Source: HB2-32-21 sp041603535 (lineage in GTDB: Bacteria; Pseudomonadota; Gammaproteobacteria; Pseudomonadales; Porticoccaceae). From it: a stretch of DNA of 36,325 nucleotides. The notes under the pieces were generated by a model. That model searched no databases. It saw only the letters and a program-made list of their open reading frames with translations, and was not told where the DNA came from. Each line of letters starts with the position of its first letter. Positions within the stretch are counted from its first letter, which is position 1. Made by a program: the position numbers and the translations under genes. The stretch covers positions 1-36,325 of the forward strand of contig JBFIEE010000037.1 in NCBI GenBank assembly GCA_041603535.1, given 5' to 3'. Positions 1 through 8,163 of the stretch are shown here, piece after piece.

Positions 1-1950
1 GGTCATGCCCATTTCGTCTCGCACCCGCTCCATCGCCTCACACTCCAGCTTAAAACCCTCAGCGTAGGCCGGATGCGTATAACGCGATGCACCGCGAAAA
101 CCGATCATCGGATTATCTTCTTTCTGTTCAAAAAAAGAACCCCCAAGCAAAGTAGCGTATTCGTTGGTTTTAAAGTCGCTCATCCGCACCACGCAAGGCA
201 AGGGGTAGACTGCTGCAGCGATGGTAGCGACGCCCTCAGCCAGGGTTTTAAGGAAGAAGTCCGTAGGGCTGTCATAGGCAGCACTCATGCTGGCAATTTC
301 GGCGCGAGTTGCCTCGTCGACCCGTTCAGGATGTACCAGTGCCATTGGATGCACCTTGATATATTCATTGATGATGAATTCCATGCGCGCCAGACCAATA
401 CCGTCCACAGGTAACGAGGCAAGGCTAAATGCTTGATCTGGATTCGCCAGATTCATCATAATTTTTGTCTTCGGGTGCGCTAGCTGGCTGAGATCCGTTT
501 GCTGGATTTCGAAAGCCAAAATGCCATCATAAACCTTGCCGATTTCACCCTCTGCGCAACTGACGGTGATTTCCTGGCCCTCTTTGAGGAGTTCTGTCGC
601 ATTATCCGTACCCACTATCGCGGGGATGCCAAGTTCTCTTGAAATAATAGCGGCATGACAGGTCCTGCCACCGCGGTTGGTCACAATTGCAGCGGCCATT
701 TTCATCACTGGCTCCCAGTCCGGGCTAGTGACATCCGCGACCAACACATCGCCCGCCCGAAATTCACGAAGCTGTTTAACATCATTAACGATACGCGCCC
801 TTCCGGCCCCAATTCGAGTGCCTGCAGCCCTGCCCCTTACAAGTACGCTGCCTTTGTCGTTGAGGCGGTACATCTCAAGCATCGTACTCTGTTTGCGCGA
901 CTCCACGGTCTCCGGTCGTGCCTGCACAATATAAAGCCGCCCATCAATGCCGTCTTTTGCCCACTCCATATCCATCGGCTTATAACTACCCGCTGCTTTT
1001 GAATAGTGGTTTTCAATCTTGATGGCGTAATCGGCCAGCACCATGACCTCTTCATCGGTGATGCAAAACCGGTTGCGTTCTTCCGGGCAGGTATCCCTAT
1101 TCTCCGTGTATTCCATCGCGATATTGTCAGTGTTAAGGTTGTCGGCAAATACCATCTTCTTTTCTTTTTTTCCCAGGCTACGTTTCAAAACACTGCGATA
1201 GCCCTGGGTAAAGGTGGGTTTGTGCACATAAAAACTGTCGGGCTCAATGGTGCCCTGAACCACATTTTCGCCTAACCCAAGGGCCCCATTAAGAAAAACC
1301 ACATCCTTGAAACCTGTTTCGGTATCCATTGAGAACATCACACCGCTAGCGGCCAGATCACTGCGTACCATTTTCATCACGACAACAGAAAGATCGACTT
1401 TGAAATAATCAAAATTATTGTCGTATTTATAGTGGATAGAACGGTCGGTAAAATTGGAAGCCAGGCAGCGCCTGTAGGCATCGAGCAGGGATTCTTCACT
1501 ATTGATATTGAGGTAGGTATCGTTTTGTCCGGCAAAAGAAGCCTCGGGGGAGTCTTCGGCGGTTGCAGAAGAACGTACCGCTAACGATATGTCATCCCCA
1601 TACTGCTCTTTGAGTTTCGTATAAGCGCTTAAAATTTCAGTCTTTAAATCATTTGGTAGCTGACACCCGAGAACAATCGCTCGGGCACGCTCACCCCGCA
1701 TCTGTAGCTCCTTGATGTTGTCAGGCTCCAAATCATCAAGCGCCTCATGCACTAGCGGCCAGGCTTTGTTGTGTTCAAGCACATACCGGTAAGCTGGTGC
1801 GGTAACCGCGAAACCATTGGGAACTCGGACTCCCTCGACAGTCAGGTTTTGGTACATTTCTCCCAGCGAGGCGTTCTTGCCACCGACCAGTGGCACATCG
1901 TCGATGCCAAGCTCTTCAAACCAGCGAATGTAGTGCTGCGATGCTGTCAT
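1..1950 (-). CDS. ppsA: Phosphoenolpyruvate synthase (3' end outside window)
   Basis: Converts pyruvate and ATP to PEP, AMP and phosphate, the entry step of gluconeogenesis from C3 acids. The ATG at 1948-1950 opens a frame that runs off the window edge, so about 650 of the usual ~790-800 residues are visible. The N-terminus carries the ATP-grasp glycine/lysine loop (VGGKNASLGEM, residues 22-32). The phosphohistidine motif GGRTCHAAIISRELG places the catalytic His at about residue 432 (codon 655-657). The start of the PEP/pyruvate-binding barrel (NPMIGFRGASRY) lies near nt 75-115. The frame is intact throughout. The gene is divergent from nothing close by: transaldolase lies 287 bp upstream on the same strand. 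PpsA next to transaldolase and phosphoketolase suggests a carbon-rerouting cluster (inference). Identification is firm; the missing C-terminus is only a window effect. Confidence 0.97.
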   Translation of the reverse strand, partial: MTASQHYIRWFEELGIDDVPLVGGKNASLGEMYQNLTVEGVRVPNGFAVTAPAYRYVLEHNKAWPLVHEALDDLEPDNIKELQMRGERARAIVLGCQLPNDLKTEILSAYTKLKEQYGDDISLAVRSSATAEDSPEASFAGQNDTYLNINSEESLLDAYRRCLASNFTDRSIHYKYDNNFDYFKVDLSVVVMKMVRSDLAASGVMFSMDTETGFKDVVFLNGALGLGENVVQGTIEPDSFYVHKPTFTQGYRSVLKRSLGKKEKKMVFADNLNTDNIAMEYTENRDTCPEERNRFCITDEEVMVLADYAIKIENHYSKAAGSYKPMDMEWAKDGIDGRLYIVQARPETVESRKQSTMLEMYRLNDKGSVLVRGRAAGTRIGAGRARIVNDVKQLREFRAGDVLVADVTSPDWEPVMKMAAAIVTNRGGRTCHAAIISRELGIPAIVGTDNATELLKEGQEITVSCAEGEIGKVYDGILAFEIQQTDLSQLAHPKTKIMMNLANPDQAFSLASLPVDGIGLARMEFIINEYIKVHPMALVHPERVDEATRAEIASMSAAYDSPTDFFLKTLAEGVATIAAAVYPLPCVVRMSDFKTNEYATLLGGSFFEQKEDNPMIGFRGASRYTHPAYAEGFKLECEAMERVRDEMGMT

Positions 1951-2237
1951 AAATGTTCCCTATCCCTATATAGTCGAAGTTGAGCTTTGTTAACCGTTTG
2001 TCTGGCTGTAGGCTTTAGCTTACGGATAGAATAAAAACGGATAGTCCTGTTTAACCTGATCAGCCATGTTGTAGGCCTCTAGTTGGTCGCTGAACCGGGG
2101 ACTACTTTGCCTCGGGTTGTTATGAATCACCAGCCGATTCACGCTAACCAGGTGCCATGAACCCGACAACGCAATAACAGCAAATACCTCGCTCGCAAAA
2201 ATTTGCTGCCTTTGCCCGTGAATCGGATGTTACCGCG

Positions 2238-3329
2238 CTAGCGACTGCGCCTTTGAAGATTGGCGAGAAGCTTCTGGTAAGCCACGCTGAATTTTTGCAC
2301 ACCGTCCTGTTCCAGTTGTTCAGTGAGCGTATCCAGATCCAGTCCCAGCCCAGCCAATTCGGAAAGAGTATTACGCGCCGTATCAATGTGATGCTCCAGA
2401 CGCGCAGCCGGTTTACCATGATCTCGGTAGGCAATCAGGACACCAGGCGACAGGGTATTAATCGTTTCCGCGCCAATTAGTGCTTCAATGTACCTGATGT
2501 CACTGTACGCCGGATCCCTGGTGGAAGTGGAGGCCCATAACAGTCGTTGTGTTTTTGCCCCTGCCCGAACGAGTTTGCGCCAACGGCCGCCGGAGAAGAG
2601 CTGCTTGTATTCCTGGTAAGCCAGGCGCGCAGACGCAATGGCGACCTGGCCCCGGACCTGTACCTTTTCCTGCGCAGGCATCATGGCATCCAGTTTCCTG
2701 TCAACTAATGTATCTATTCGACTTAGAAAAAAACTGGCGACAGCCGCTACCGATGTCAGTCTTTCGCCTTGACCCGCTCGTATTTCGAGCCCGTCAAGAT
2801 AGGCTTGAGCCACCTCTCGGTATCGTTTCAGGCCAAACAGCAAGGTCGCGTTAACATTGATCCCATCGACGATCAGTTGCTGTATCGCCTTAACGCCGGC
2901 CGATGTTGCGGGCACCTTAATCAGACTGTTGGGCCGATCCAGCGCGGCCCAGAGCCGTCTCGCTTCACATACCGTTGCCTCCGTATCAAAAGCCAGCTCT
3001 GGCGATACCTCGAAGCTGACAAAACCATCACGACCCTGCGTAGCGGTATAACAGGGCGCTAGAATATCCGCAGCCTGCTGCAGGTCCTGAATCGCCAACC
3101 GTTCATAAAGTTCACTGGCATCAATACCGGGCATAGCCGCAATTGCCGCATCATAGTCGTCATGTTCGACAATGGCGTTTTCAAAAATCGCGGGATTGGA
3201 CGTCACGCCATTGATGCCGTCTTCGTCTATCAAACGTTGCAACTCACCGCTCGTTAGCAAACCGCGCTGAATATAGTCCAACCAGATACTCTGCCCAAGG
3301 CGTTGCATCTCTAACAAGGGGTTAATCAC
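2238..3329 (-). CDS. tal: Transaldolase (long TalB-like type)
   Basis: Transfers a dihydroxyacetone unit between sugar phosphates in the non-oxidative pentose phosphate pathway. The protein has 363 residues, the length of the long bacterial type also found in actinobacteria and cyanobacteria rather than the ~317-residue E. coli TalB. Family signatures are visible: TSNPAIF (43-49), the strand FVSFEVSP (103-110), and LIKVPAT with the Schiff-base lysine at K138. The ATG at 3329 begins a normal N-terminus (MINPLLEMQRLGQSIWLDYI). It lies upstream of ppsA on the same strand with a 287-bp gap in which I see no gene or clear terminator. With phosphoketolase elsewhere in the window it would supply or recycle fructose 6-phosphate and erythrose 4-phosphate. 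Function is well supported; the role in this cluster is inferred. Confidence 0.95.
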   Translation of the reverse strand: MINPLLEMQRLGQSIWLDYIQRGLLTSGELQRLIDEDGINGVTSNPAIFENAIVEHDDYDAAIAAMPGIDASELYERLAIQDLQQAADILAPCYTATQGRDGFVSFEVSPELAFDTEATVCEARRLWAALDRPNSLIKVPATSAGVKAIQQLIVDGINVNATLLFGLKRYREVAQAYLDGLEIRAGQGERLTSVAAVASFFLSRIDTLVDRKLDAMMPAQEKVQVRGQVAIASARLAYQEYKQLFSGGRWRKLVRAGAKTQRLLWASTSTRDPAYSDIRYIEALIGAETINTLSPGVLIAYRDHGKPAARLEHHIDTARNTLSELAGLGLDLDTLTEQLEQDGVQKFSVAYQKLLANLQRRSR

Positions 3330-3509
3330 CGTCGCTCTCCCTCACATAACATAGCGCGGAGGCAAAACCTGCTTCGATTCTTTACGATAAATTGCCCGCC
3401 GCTCACCGCCCCAGCGCATCAAGATGCCTGGATTAAAAGGAATCTTACGCCGTGTCTTTTTGACCAGCGTCAATACTACCAGTGGAAGGCAATGCCAGAG
3501 TGTCGGCTA

Positions 3510-3557
3510 TCCCGCCTGCTCGCGACCAAATGAGTGAGTATGTCCGGCCAGGCGGGA
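3510..3557. repeat. Inverted repeat in the leader of the CBS gene
   Basis: Perfect 9-bp arms TCCCGCCTG (3510-3518) and CAGGCGGGA (3549-3557) are separated by 30 nt and end 10 nt before the ATG of the CBS-domain gene, beside a weak AGGA-type ribosome site. It could be an operator or a structured leader. There is no U-tract, so it is not a normal terminator. Confidence 0.4.
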
Positions 3558-3567
3558 CAAGCAGGAC

Positions 3568-4053
3568 ATGGAGCTACCGTATATGACCATTGGCGAAATT
3601 TGTAGCCGTGAGGTAATCGTCGTGTATCAGGAGGAAAGTCTCTCCGATGCCATCAGGCTAATGCGAAAGCATCACGTCGGTGACGTGGTTGTCGTGGCAG
3701 ATAAGGGCGGGGGGCGCTCTCCCATCGGCATCGTCACCGACAGGGACATCCTCATCAGCGCTGTCGGTGAGGGTCTGGATCCCGACGATATAACAATAGG
3801 AGACGTCATGTCCTTTCAACTGCTCACGGCCAGCACTGGCGATTCAGTAATTGACGCTCTGCGCAGCATGCGCGAAAAAGGTGTCAGACGCCTGCCGGTA
3901 ATCGATAGCTCGCATAACCTGGTGGGCCTTTTAACAATGGACGACGTTATTATCCTGTTGGCGGAGGTGATCGGTGATCTGGCCAGCCTGATTTGTAACG
4001 AGCGGGAAAAGGAGATCGCGCGAATCGTCAACACGGGCGATCCCACCGATTAG
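3568..4053 (+). CDS. Tandem CBS-domain protein
   Basis: A soluble 161-residue protein made almost entirely of two CBS domains (about residues 7-62 and 77-133). Each shows the pattern of a hydrophobic strand followed by a G-I/L-V/L-T-x-x-D turn (PIGIVTDRDIL; LVGLLTMDDVI). CBS pairs (Bateman modules) bind adenine nucleotides and report energy state, usually by regulating a partner. No catalytic domain is attached. The ATG at 3568 is used; an in-frame ATG at 3583 (MTIGEIC) is an equally good start. The C-terminal tail (about 135-161) is charged and helical. It precedes the mla operon by 80 bp on the same strand. Free-standing CBS pairs often sit in stress or low-oxygen clusters with phosphoketolase and P-type ATPases, which agrees with this window. 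The partner is unknown. Confidence 0.88.
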   Translation: MELPYMTIGEICSREVIVVYQEESLSDAIRLMRKHHVGDVVVVADKGGGRSPIGIVTDRDILISAVGEGLDPDDITIGDVMSFQLLTASTGDSVIDALRSMREKGVRRLPVIDSSHNLVGLLTMDDVIILLAEVIGDLASLICNEREKEIARIVNTGDPTD

Positions 4054-4133
4054 ATAGACTTTCCCCGCCAGATGCGGGTAAAAAATTCAGTAGTACTCAC
4101 ATTAAATCGCTATCAGAACAGGCGTGTGGATAG

Positions 4134-4973
4134 GTGAAAGTGGCAAAAACATGCATCGCGGAAAACCCTCTTATCAAGATTCGTGACCTCTGTTTCCGCT
4201 ACGGTGATCGCGTCATTCTCGACAACGTAAATATCGACATACCCAGTGGTCAGGTAACAGCCATCATGGGGCCCAGCGGCAGTGGCAAAACTACCCTGCT
4301 GCGACTTATCGCCGGACAGATCAAACCACAGCGGGGCAGCGTATACGTCGGCGATCGAGATATCTCCCACCTGGATCGTAAAGAGCTATTTTTCGAACGC
4401 CGAAAAATGGGTGTGCTATTTCAAAGTGGAGCCCTGTTTACCGATCTTTCAGTCTACGAAAACGTCGCCTTCCCGCTCCGGGTGCATACCACGCTGTCCG
4501 AATCAATGATTAGAGACATGGTATTCATGAAACTGGAAGCCGTAGGGCTGCGCGGAGCAAGGAAGTTGATGCCCGCTGAACTCTCCGGCGGTATGGCCAG
4601 ACGGGTAGCGCTGGCGCGGGCGATCGTGCTGGATCCACAGCTGATTCTCTACGACGAACCCTTTGCCGGGCAGGATCCGATTTCTATCGGCATGCTCTCT
4701 GAATTGATGCAGCGCTTGAACCAGGCACTTAAGCTCACCAGTGTAGTGATTTCCCACAGCGTTAGCGAAACCGCAAAAATTGCCGATAACATTTATGTCA
4801 TCGCAGATGGCAAAGTGGCGGGCAACGGCCCCACACAGACGATTCTCGACAGTATCGACCCTGGAATCCACCAGTTTATAAGCGGCCTTTCGGACGGTCC
4901 TGTGCCCTTCCATTACCCGGCACCGGATTACCGTCAGGATCTGGGGTTCCAGGCAGAAGCAGAGCCATGTTAA
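4134..4973 (+). CDS. mlaF: MlaF-like ABC transporter ATPase
   Basis: Cytoplasmic ATPase of the Mla system, which moves phospholipids between the outer and inner membranes to keep the outer membrane asymmetric. The protein has 279 residues. Walker A GPSGSGKT is at residues 46-53, the signature LSGGMARRVALARA follows, Walker B is LILYDEPFAGQDP, and the H-loop is SHSVSE. The C-terminal DGPVPFHYPAPDY segment is characteristic of MlaF, which uses this tail to contact a neighbouring subunit. The start is a GTG at 4134; a second GTG at 4140 is possible. It overlaps mlaE by 7 nt. Order mlaF-E-D-C-B matches the canonical operon, although here it lies between a CBS protein and a VTT protein rather than in a visible kds/lpt context, so it may be an additional copy (inference). 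Confidence 0.94.
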   Translation: MKVAKTCIAENPLIKIRDLCFRYGDRVILDNVNIDIPSGQVTAIMGPSGSGKTTLLRLIAGQIKPQRGSVYVGDRDISHLDRKELFFERRKMGVLFQSGALFTDLSVYENVAFPLRVHTTLSESMIRDMVFMKLEAVGLRGARKLMPAELSGGMARRVALARAIVLDPQLILYDEPFAGQDPISIGMLSELMQRLNQALKLTSVVISHSVSETAKIADNIYVIADGKVAGNGPTQTILDSIDPGIHQFISGLSDGPVPFHYPAPDYRQDLGFQAEAEPC

Positions 4974-5749
4974 ATCAGGTCACCCACCTTGGCCGCGGCG
5001 GGCTTGCCGTATTGGGAACCCTGGGCCGCGCGGGTATCCTTTGGGGTATGACGCTGTGGGGTCCGCCGGATTTTCGTAATGGGCCGCGCTTACTGATTCG
5101 TCAGTTGTACAGTGTGGGGGTGTTCTCACTGCTCATAACTGTTATCTCCGGGCTCTTTGTCGGCATGGTGCTCGCCTTACAGGGTTACAACGTGCTGGCG
5201 CGCTTTGATGCAGTGGAAGCGCTTGGCCAGGGCGTATCGCTGACCCTGGTCAGGGAACTGGGGCCTGTGGTTGCCGCGCTGCTATTCGCCGGGCGAGCGG
5301 GTTCAGCGCTAACCGCTGAGATCGGCCTGATGAAAGCGACCGAACAACTCGCCGCCATGGAGATGATCGGCGTTGATCCTCTGCGCCGCATCATCCGCCC
5401 TCGGCTTTGGGCGGGGATTATTGCCATGCCACTGCTGGCGCAAATCTTCAATGTTGTCGCCATCTGGGGTGCGGCGTTGGTCGGGGTCGACTGGTTGGGC
5501 GTCGATGCCGACGCCTTCTGGACCCATATGCAGGATTATCTGGAATTCAGGGAAGATATTCTAAATGGCGTGATAAAAGCCGCTATTTTCGGCGCCGTCA
5601 TCACCTGGATAGCTGTGTTTCAGGGCTACGATTCGGCACCGACCTCAGAGGGAATCAGCCGCGCCACTACCCGTACCGTGGTCTACTCATCACTGGCGGT
5701 GCTGGGCCTGGATTTTTTGTTAACCGCAGTCATGTTCGGAGTATATTGA
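4967..5749 (+). CDS. mlaE: MlaE-like permease
   Basis: Inner-membrane permease of the Mla phospholipid transporter, 260 residues, the usual length. It starts with an amphipathic N-terminal helix, then has about five hydrophobic segments: VFSLLITVISGLFVGMVLAL, the region around GPVVAALLFAGRAGSA, IIAMPLLAQIFNVVAIWGAA, the region around IKAAIFGAVITWIAV, and the C-terminal LAVLGLDFLLTAVMFGVY. The coupling-helix signature EIGLMKATEQLAAMEMIGVDP is present. It overlaps mlaF by 7 nt, and its TGA is followed immediately by the mlaD ATG, so translation is coupled. It works as a dimer with two MlaF, two MlaB and an MlaD hexamer (family knowledge). Confidence 0.95.
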   Translation: MLNQVTHLGRGGLAVLGTLGRAGILWGMTLWGPPDFRNGPRLLIRQLYSVGVFSLLITVISGLFVGMVLALQGYNVLARFDAVEALGQGVSLTLVRELGPVVAALLFAGRAGSALTAEIGLMKATEQLAAMEMIGVDPLRRIIRPRLWAGIIAMPLLAQIFNVVAIWGAALVGVDWLGVDADAFWTHMQDYLEFREDILNGVIKAAIFGAVITWIAVFQGYDSAPTSEGISRATTRTVVYSSLAVLGLDFLLTAVMFGVY

Positions 5750-6214
5750 ATGCAGACGCGAATCGTAGAAACAAGCGTCGGTCTTTTTATGCTGACAGGC
5801 ATCCTGGCACTGACCTTTTTAGCCATTCAGGTGAGCGGCCTGAATCGCAACTTTGATAGCGATAAAACCTATCGGCTCTATGCTGAGTTCAACAATGTCG
5901 CGGGGGTCACCAGAAAAGCACGCGTGACGGTGGCTGGTGTTCAGATCGGACAGGTGACAGATATCTCCATTAACCCAAAAACACTTCGCGCACGCGTGGA
6001 TATTGTTGTCAGCGCAAATGTTGACTACCTGAGCGACGACACTATTGCGGCGATTCAGACGGCGGGCATTCTGGGTGAAAAATATATCGCCCTGTCGCCG
6101 GGCGGCGCCACCGAATTGCTGGCTGATGGCGATCAAATCCGCGATACCCAGTCGGCGCTGATACTGGAGGAGCTGGTGGGGAAAATGCTCACATCCAGGA
6201 TAAGCAGCCCGTGA
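5750..6214 (+). CDS. mlaD: MlaD-like MCE-domain lipid-binding protein
   Basis: Periplasmic, inner-membrane-anchored MCE protein that forms a hexameric ring and passes phospholipid between MlaC and MlaE. One N-terminal membrane helix (about residues 9-28) is followed by a single MCE domain (about 38-116), including the strands around YAEFNNVAGV and VAGVQIGQV and the GILGEKYIAL motif. At 154 residues it is somewhat shorter than the 183-residue E. coli protein, mainly at the C-terminal helix. The ATG directly abuts the mlaE stop codon, and the end overlaps mlaC by 4 nt (GTGA). Confidence 0.94.
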   Translation: MQTRIVETSVGLFMLTGILALTFLAIQVSGLNRNFDSDKTYRLYAEFNNVAGVTRKARVTVAGVQIGQVTDISINPKTLRARVDIVVSANVDYLSDDTIAAIQTAGILGEKYIALSPGGATELLADGDQIRDTQSALILEELVGKMLTSRISSP

Positions 6215-6924
6215 CCAGGGTTTTTCTAATGGCGGCGCTATTGCCCCCGCTGATCTTCGGCCCCGGGTTACATGCAGCAACCGATTGCGGGAACGCTTGC
6301 GACGATGAAACTAAATCCCCTCGACAGCTAATCATTGATACCACAGCCGATGTTCTGACGATTGCCAAATCGGCGCAAGGTTACTTCGACCAGGATCCTG
6401 AACGCTATTACCGGGAGATAGAAAAAATGGTCGATATCCTGGTCGACACAGAACGATTTACCCGTGGCGTCATGGCAACCTATGCCAGCGCGCTACGCTA
6501 CCGCGCGCTGGCATCGGAAGCGGAAAAAGCGCTCTTTTCCGCGCGCATCAAGCGGTTCTCTGAAATACTGAAACACACGCTTGTTGTGACTTATGCTCAG
6601 GCATTACTGAACGCTGACGGACAACGAATTGAGACCTTGCCGCCAGGCGATGAGCCCATCGATAGTGGCTACGCTCGCGTAGATCAAAAAATTTACGGGC
6701 CCACAGGAGTCCCCCACGACGTCCAGTATTCGCTACGCCGCAACCCCGGGGAGCCGTGGAAACTCTACAACGTCATTATTGACGGCATCAACATTGGTCA
6801 TATTTTCCGTAACCAGTTTGCCTATTCGGTTGAAAAATATAAGGGGAATGTTGATCTCGCCATTGACAACTGGAGCAGCGAGCAACACTCGGAGGCAGTC
6901 ACCAGGGATATGCAGGCTTTGTGA
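6211..6924 (+). CDS. mlaC: MlaC-like periplasmic phospholipid carrier
   Basis: Soluble periplasmic shuttle carrying a phospholipid between the outer-membrane MlaA complex and MlaD. The protein has 237 residues with an N-terminal signal peptide (hydrophobic stretch FLMAALLPPLIFGPGL ending near LHAA, cleavage about residue 22-23). The body matches MlaC (tolueneTol/Ttg2 family): the RYYREIEKMVDILVD helix, FTRGVMATY, and the C-terminal strands WKLYNVIIDGINI. The start is GTG at 6211 within the 4-nt overlap with mlaD. Two cysteines near the mature N-terminus (CGNAC) are unusual for the family and could form a disulfide. Confidence 0.93.
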   Translation: MTRVFLMAALLPPLIFGPGLHAATDCGNACDDETKSPRQLIIDTTADVLTIAKSAQGYFDQDPERYYREIEKMVDILVDTERFTRGVMATYASALRYRALASEAEKALFSARIKRFSEILKHTLVVTYAQALLNADGQRIETLPPGDEPIDSGYARVDQKIYGPTGVPHDVQYSLRRNPGEPWKLYNVIIDGINIGHIFRNQFAYSVEKYKGNVDLAIDNWSSEQHSEAVTRDMQAL

Positions 6925-6931
6925 GCGTACC

Positions 6932-7339
6932 GTGAATGATAACCCCGCAAATGACTACCCCGCGAATGGCAATACTGCGATTGAGCATACCTGTGAGCTC
7001 ACCCTGAGCGCCGAGACGCTGCGCGTGCACGGCTGGATCGATTTCGATACTGTGGTCAACGCTGAACCTCTCGGTAGACAATGGTTGACCACTCAGGCCC
7101 CGCAACAGTGTTACATCGACCTCGGCGGCGTCCAATACAGTAACAGCGCTGGTATCACACTGTTACTGTCGTGGCTCAGAGCTGCTGCCGACACCAGAAA
7201 AAGCGTAACGCTCGTCCGTATCCCCGACGACCTGCTGTCCATCATACGACTGGGTGGGTTAGAGGACGTACTGCACTTAGATATCGTCACCTGTCCGCTT
7301 GTTGACAGCGGTCAACAAGCGGACACAACAAAAAAATAA
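6932..7339 (+). CDS. mlaB: MlaB-like STAS-domain protein
   Basis: Small cytoplasmic STAS protein that binds MlaF and is needed for assembly and activity of the MlaFEB complex. The same frame is open further upstream into mlaC, but a GTG at 6932, 8 nt after the mlaC stop, gives a sensible 135-residue protein (VNDNPANDYPANG...). The first ~20 residues are a low-complexity Asn/Pro/Ala leader. The STAS fold runs from about residue 22 to 120, with the switch motif DLGGVQYSNSAGITLLLSW that contains the conserved serine of STAS proteins. It is the last gene of the mla set; the next gene starts 113 bp later. Confidence 0.88.
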   Translation: MNDNPANDYPANGNTAIEHTCELTLSAETLRVHGWIDFDTVVNAEPLGRQWLTTQAPQQCYIDLGGVQYSNSAGITLLLSWLRAAADTRKSVTLVRIPDDLLSIIRLGGLEDVLHLDIVTCPLVDSGQQADTTKK

Positions 7340-7452
7340 CACTCTAGCCATTCTGGCCACATAGACGCAGGAGGGCGCCATTTTCAGTCAATTCTCTGGC
7401 GCACAAACCCCGCCGATTCATCTCCACACCCGAAGCACTGGGCGCTAGCGTC

Positions 7453-8163
7453 ATGGTAACAAAGACCTCACCCCTTCTCATCGTCATAGCCAGCGCGGCC
7501 TTCGTCGCTGTTTTGCTCGGCGTGCTCTTCTATTTTGATACCCACCAACAGATTCTGGCTTTATTGCAGTGGTTGGAGCAACGCGGGGCCGAAGCGGCTT
7601 TGCTATTCATCCTGATTATGATGCTAGCCGTTATGTTATTACTGCCGGGGGTCATGCTAACTACTGGCGCAGGCTTTGTCTTCGGCATCGTCAAGGGAAC
7701 CCTGCTCGTGGTACTGGGAACAACAACCGGCGCAGCAGCCGCCTTTCTTGTCGCCCGTTATTTATTCGGTCAGCGAGCATCGCGGCTGGTACTGTCTCGC
7801 GTCACGCTACCACAAGCCGATGAAGCGCTGAAACAGGAGGGTCGGCGTATTGTTCTGCTAACTCGGCTGGTGCCTTTTTTCCCCTTCAAATTGTCAAATT
7901 ACTTTTTTGGCCTGACACGAGTAAAACTGCAAGACTTTGTTGTGGGCACGTTTTTCGGCATCATCCCCTTCTCTCTGCACAATGTTTATCTGGGCGCCAT
8001 TGCCGCCGATATTACCACGCTCGGCAGCAGGAGCGCTGGCCGATCCCCCCTGGAATGGGGCTTCTACGGCATCGGTTTCCTGTTAGTCGTCTTCGCCCTG
8101 CTCGGACTATCCAGCATCGCCCGTAAAATCCTGGCCCGCAATTACGAGACAAAACAACTTTGA
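7453..8163 (+). CDS. TVP38/TMEM64 (VTT-domain) membrane protein
   Basis: Integral inner-membrane protein, 236 residues, of the DedA/VTT superfamily, members of which have been linked to lipid scrambling or flipping of lipid carriers (family knowledge). It has an N-terminal membrane helix (about 9-28), a second one near 48-70, then the VTT core: TTGAGFVFGIVKGTLLVVLG with its glycine spacing, FLVARYLFG, the re-entrant motif RLVPFFPFKLSNYFFGLTRV and FFGIIPFSLHNVYLGA, and a C-terminal helix. The ATG at 7453 follows a 113-bp gap after mlaB, with no strong ribosome site. Its TGA overlaps the ATG of the next gene (TGATG), which ties it to the four-gene set. The transported lipid is unknown. Confidence 0.88.
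   Translation: MVTKTSPLLIVIASAAFVAVLLGVLFYFDTHQQILALLQWLEQRGAEAALLFILIMMLAVMLLLPGVMLTTGAGFVFGIVKGTLLVVLGTTTGAAAAFLVARYLFGQRASRLVLSRVTLPQADEALKQEGRRIVLLTRLVPFFPFKLSNYFFGLTRVKLQDFVVGTFFGIIPFSLHNVYLGAIAADITTLGSRSAGRSPLEWGFYGIGFLLVVFALLGLSSIARKILARNYETKQL

Noticed and set aside
4054..4090. GC hairpin with A-run after the CBS gene as a terminator
   Set aside because: The stem is only 5 bp, and on the coding strand it is followed by A residues rather than T.
7375..7402. GCGCCA/TGGCGC repeat between mlaB and the VTT gene as a terminator
   Set aside because: Six-base arms with a 16-nt loop and no U-tract; it may be chance, and the two gene sets may share a transcript.
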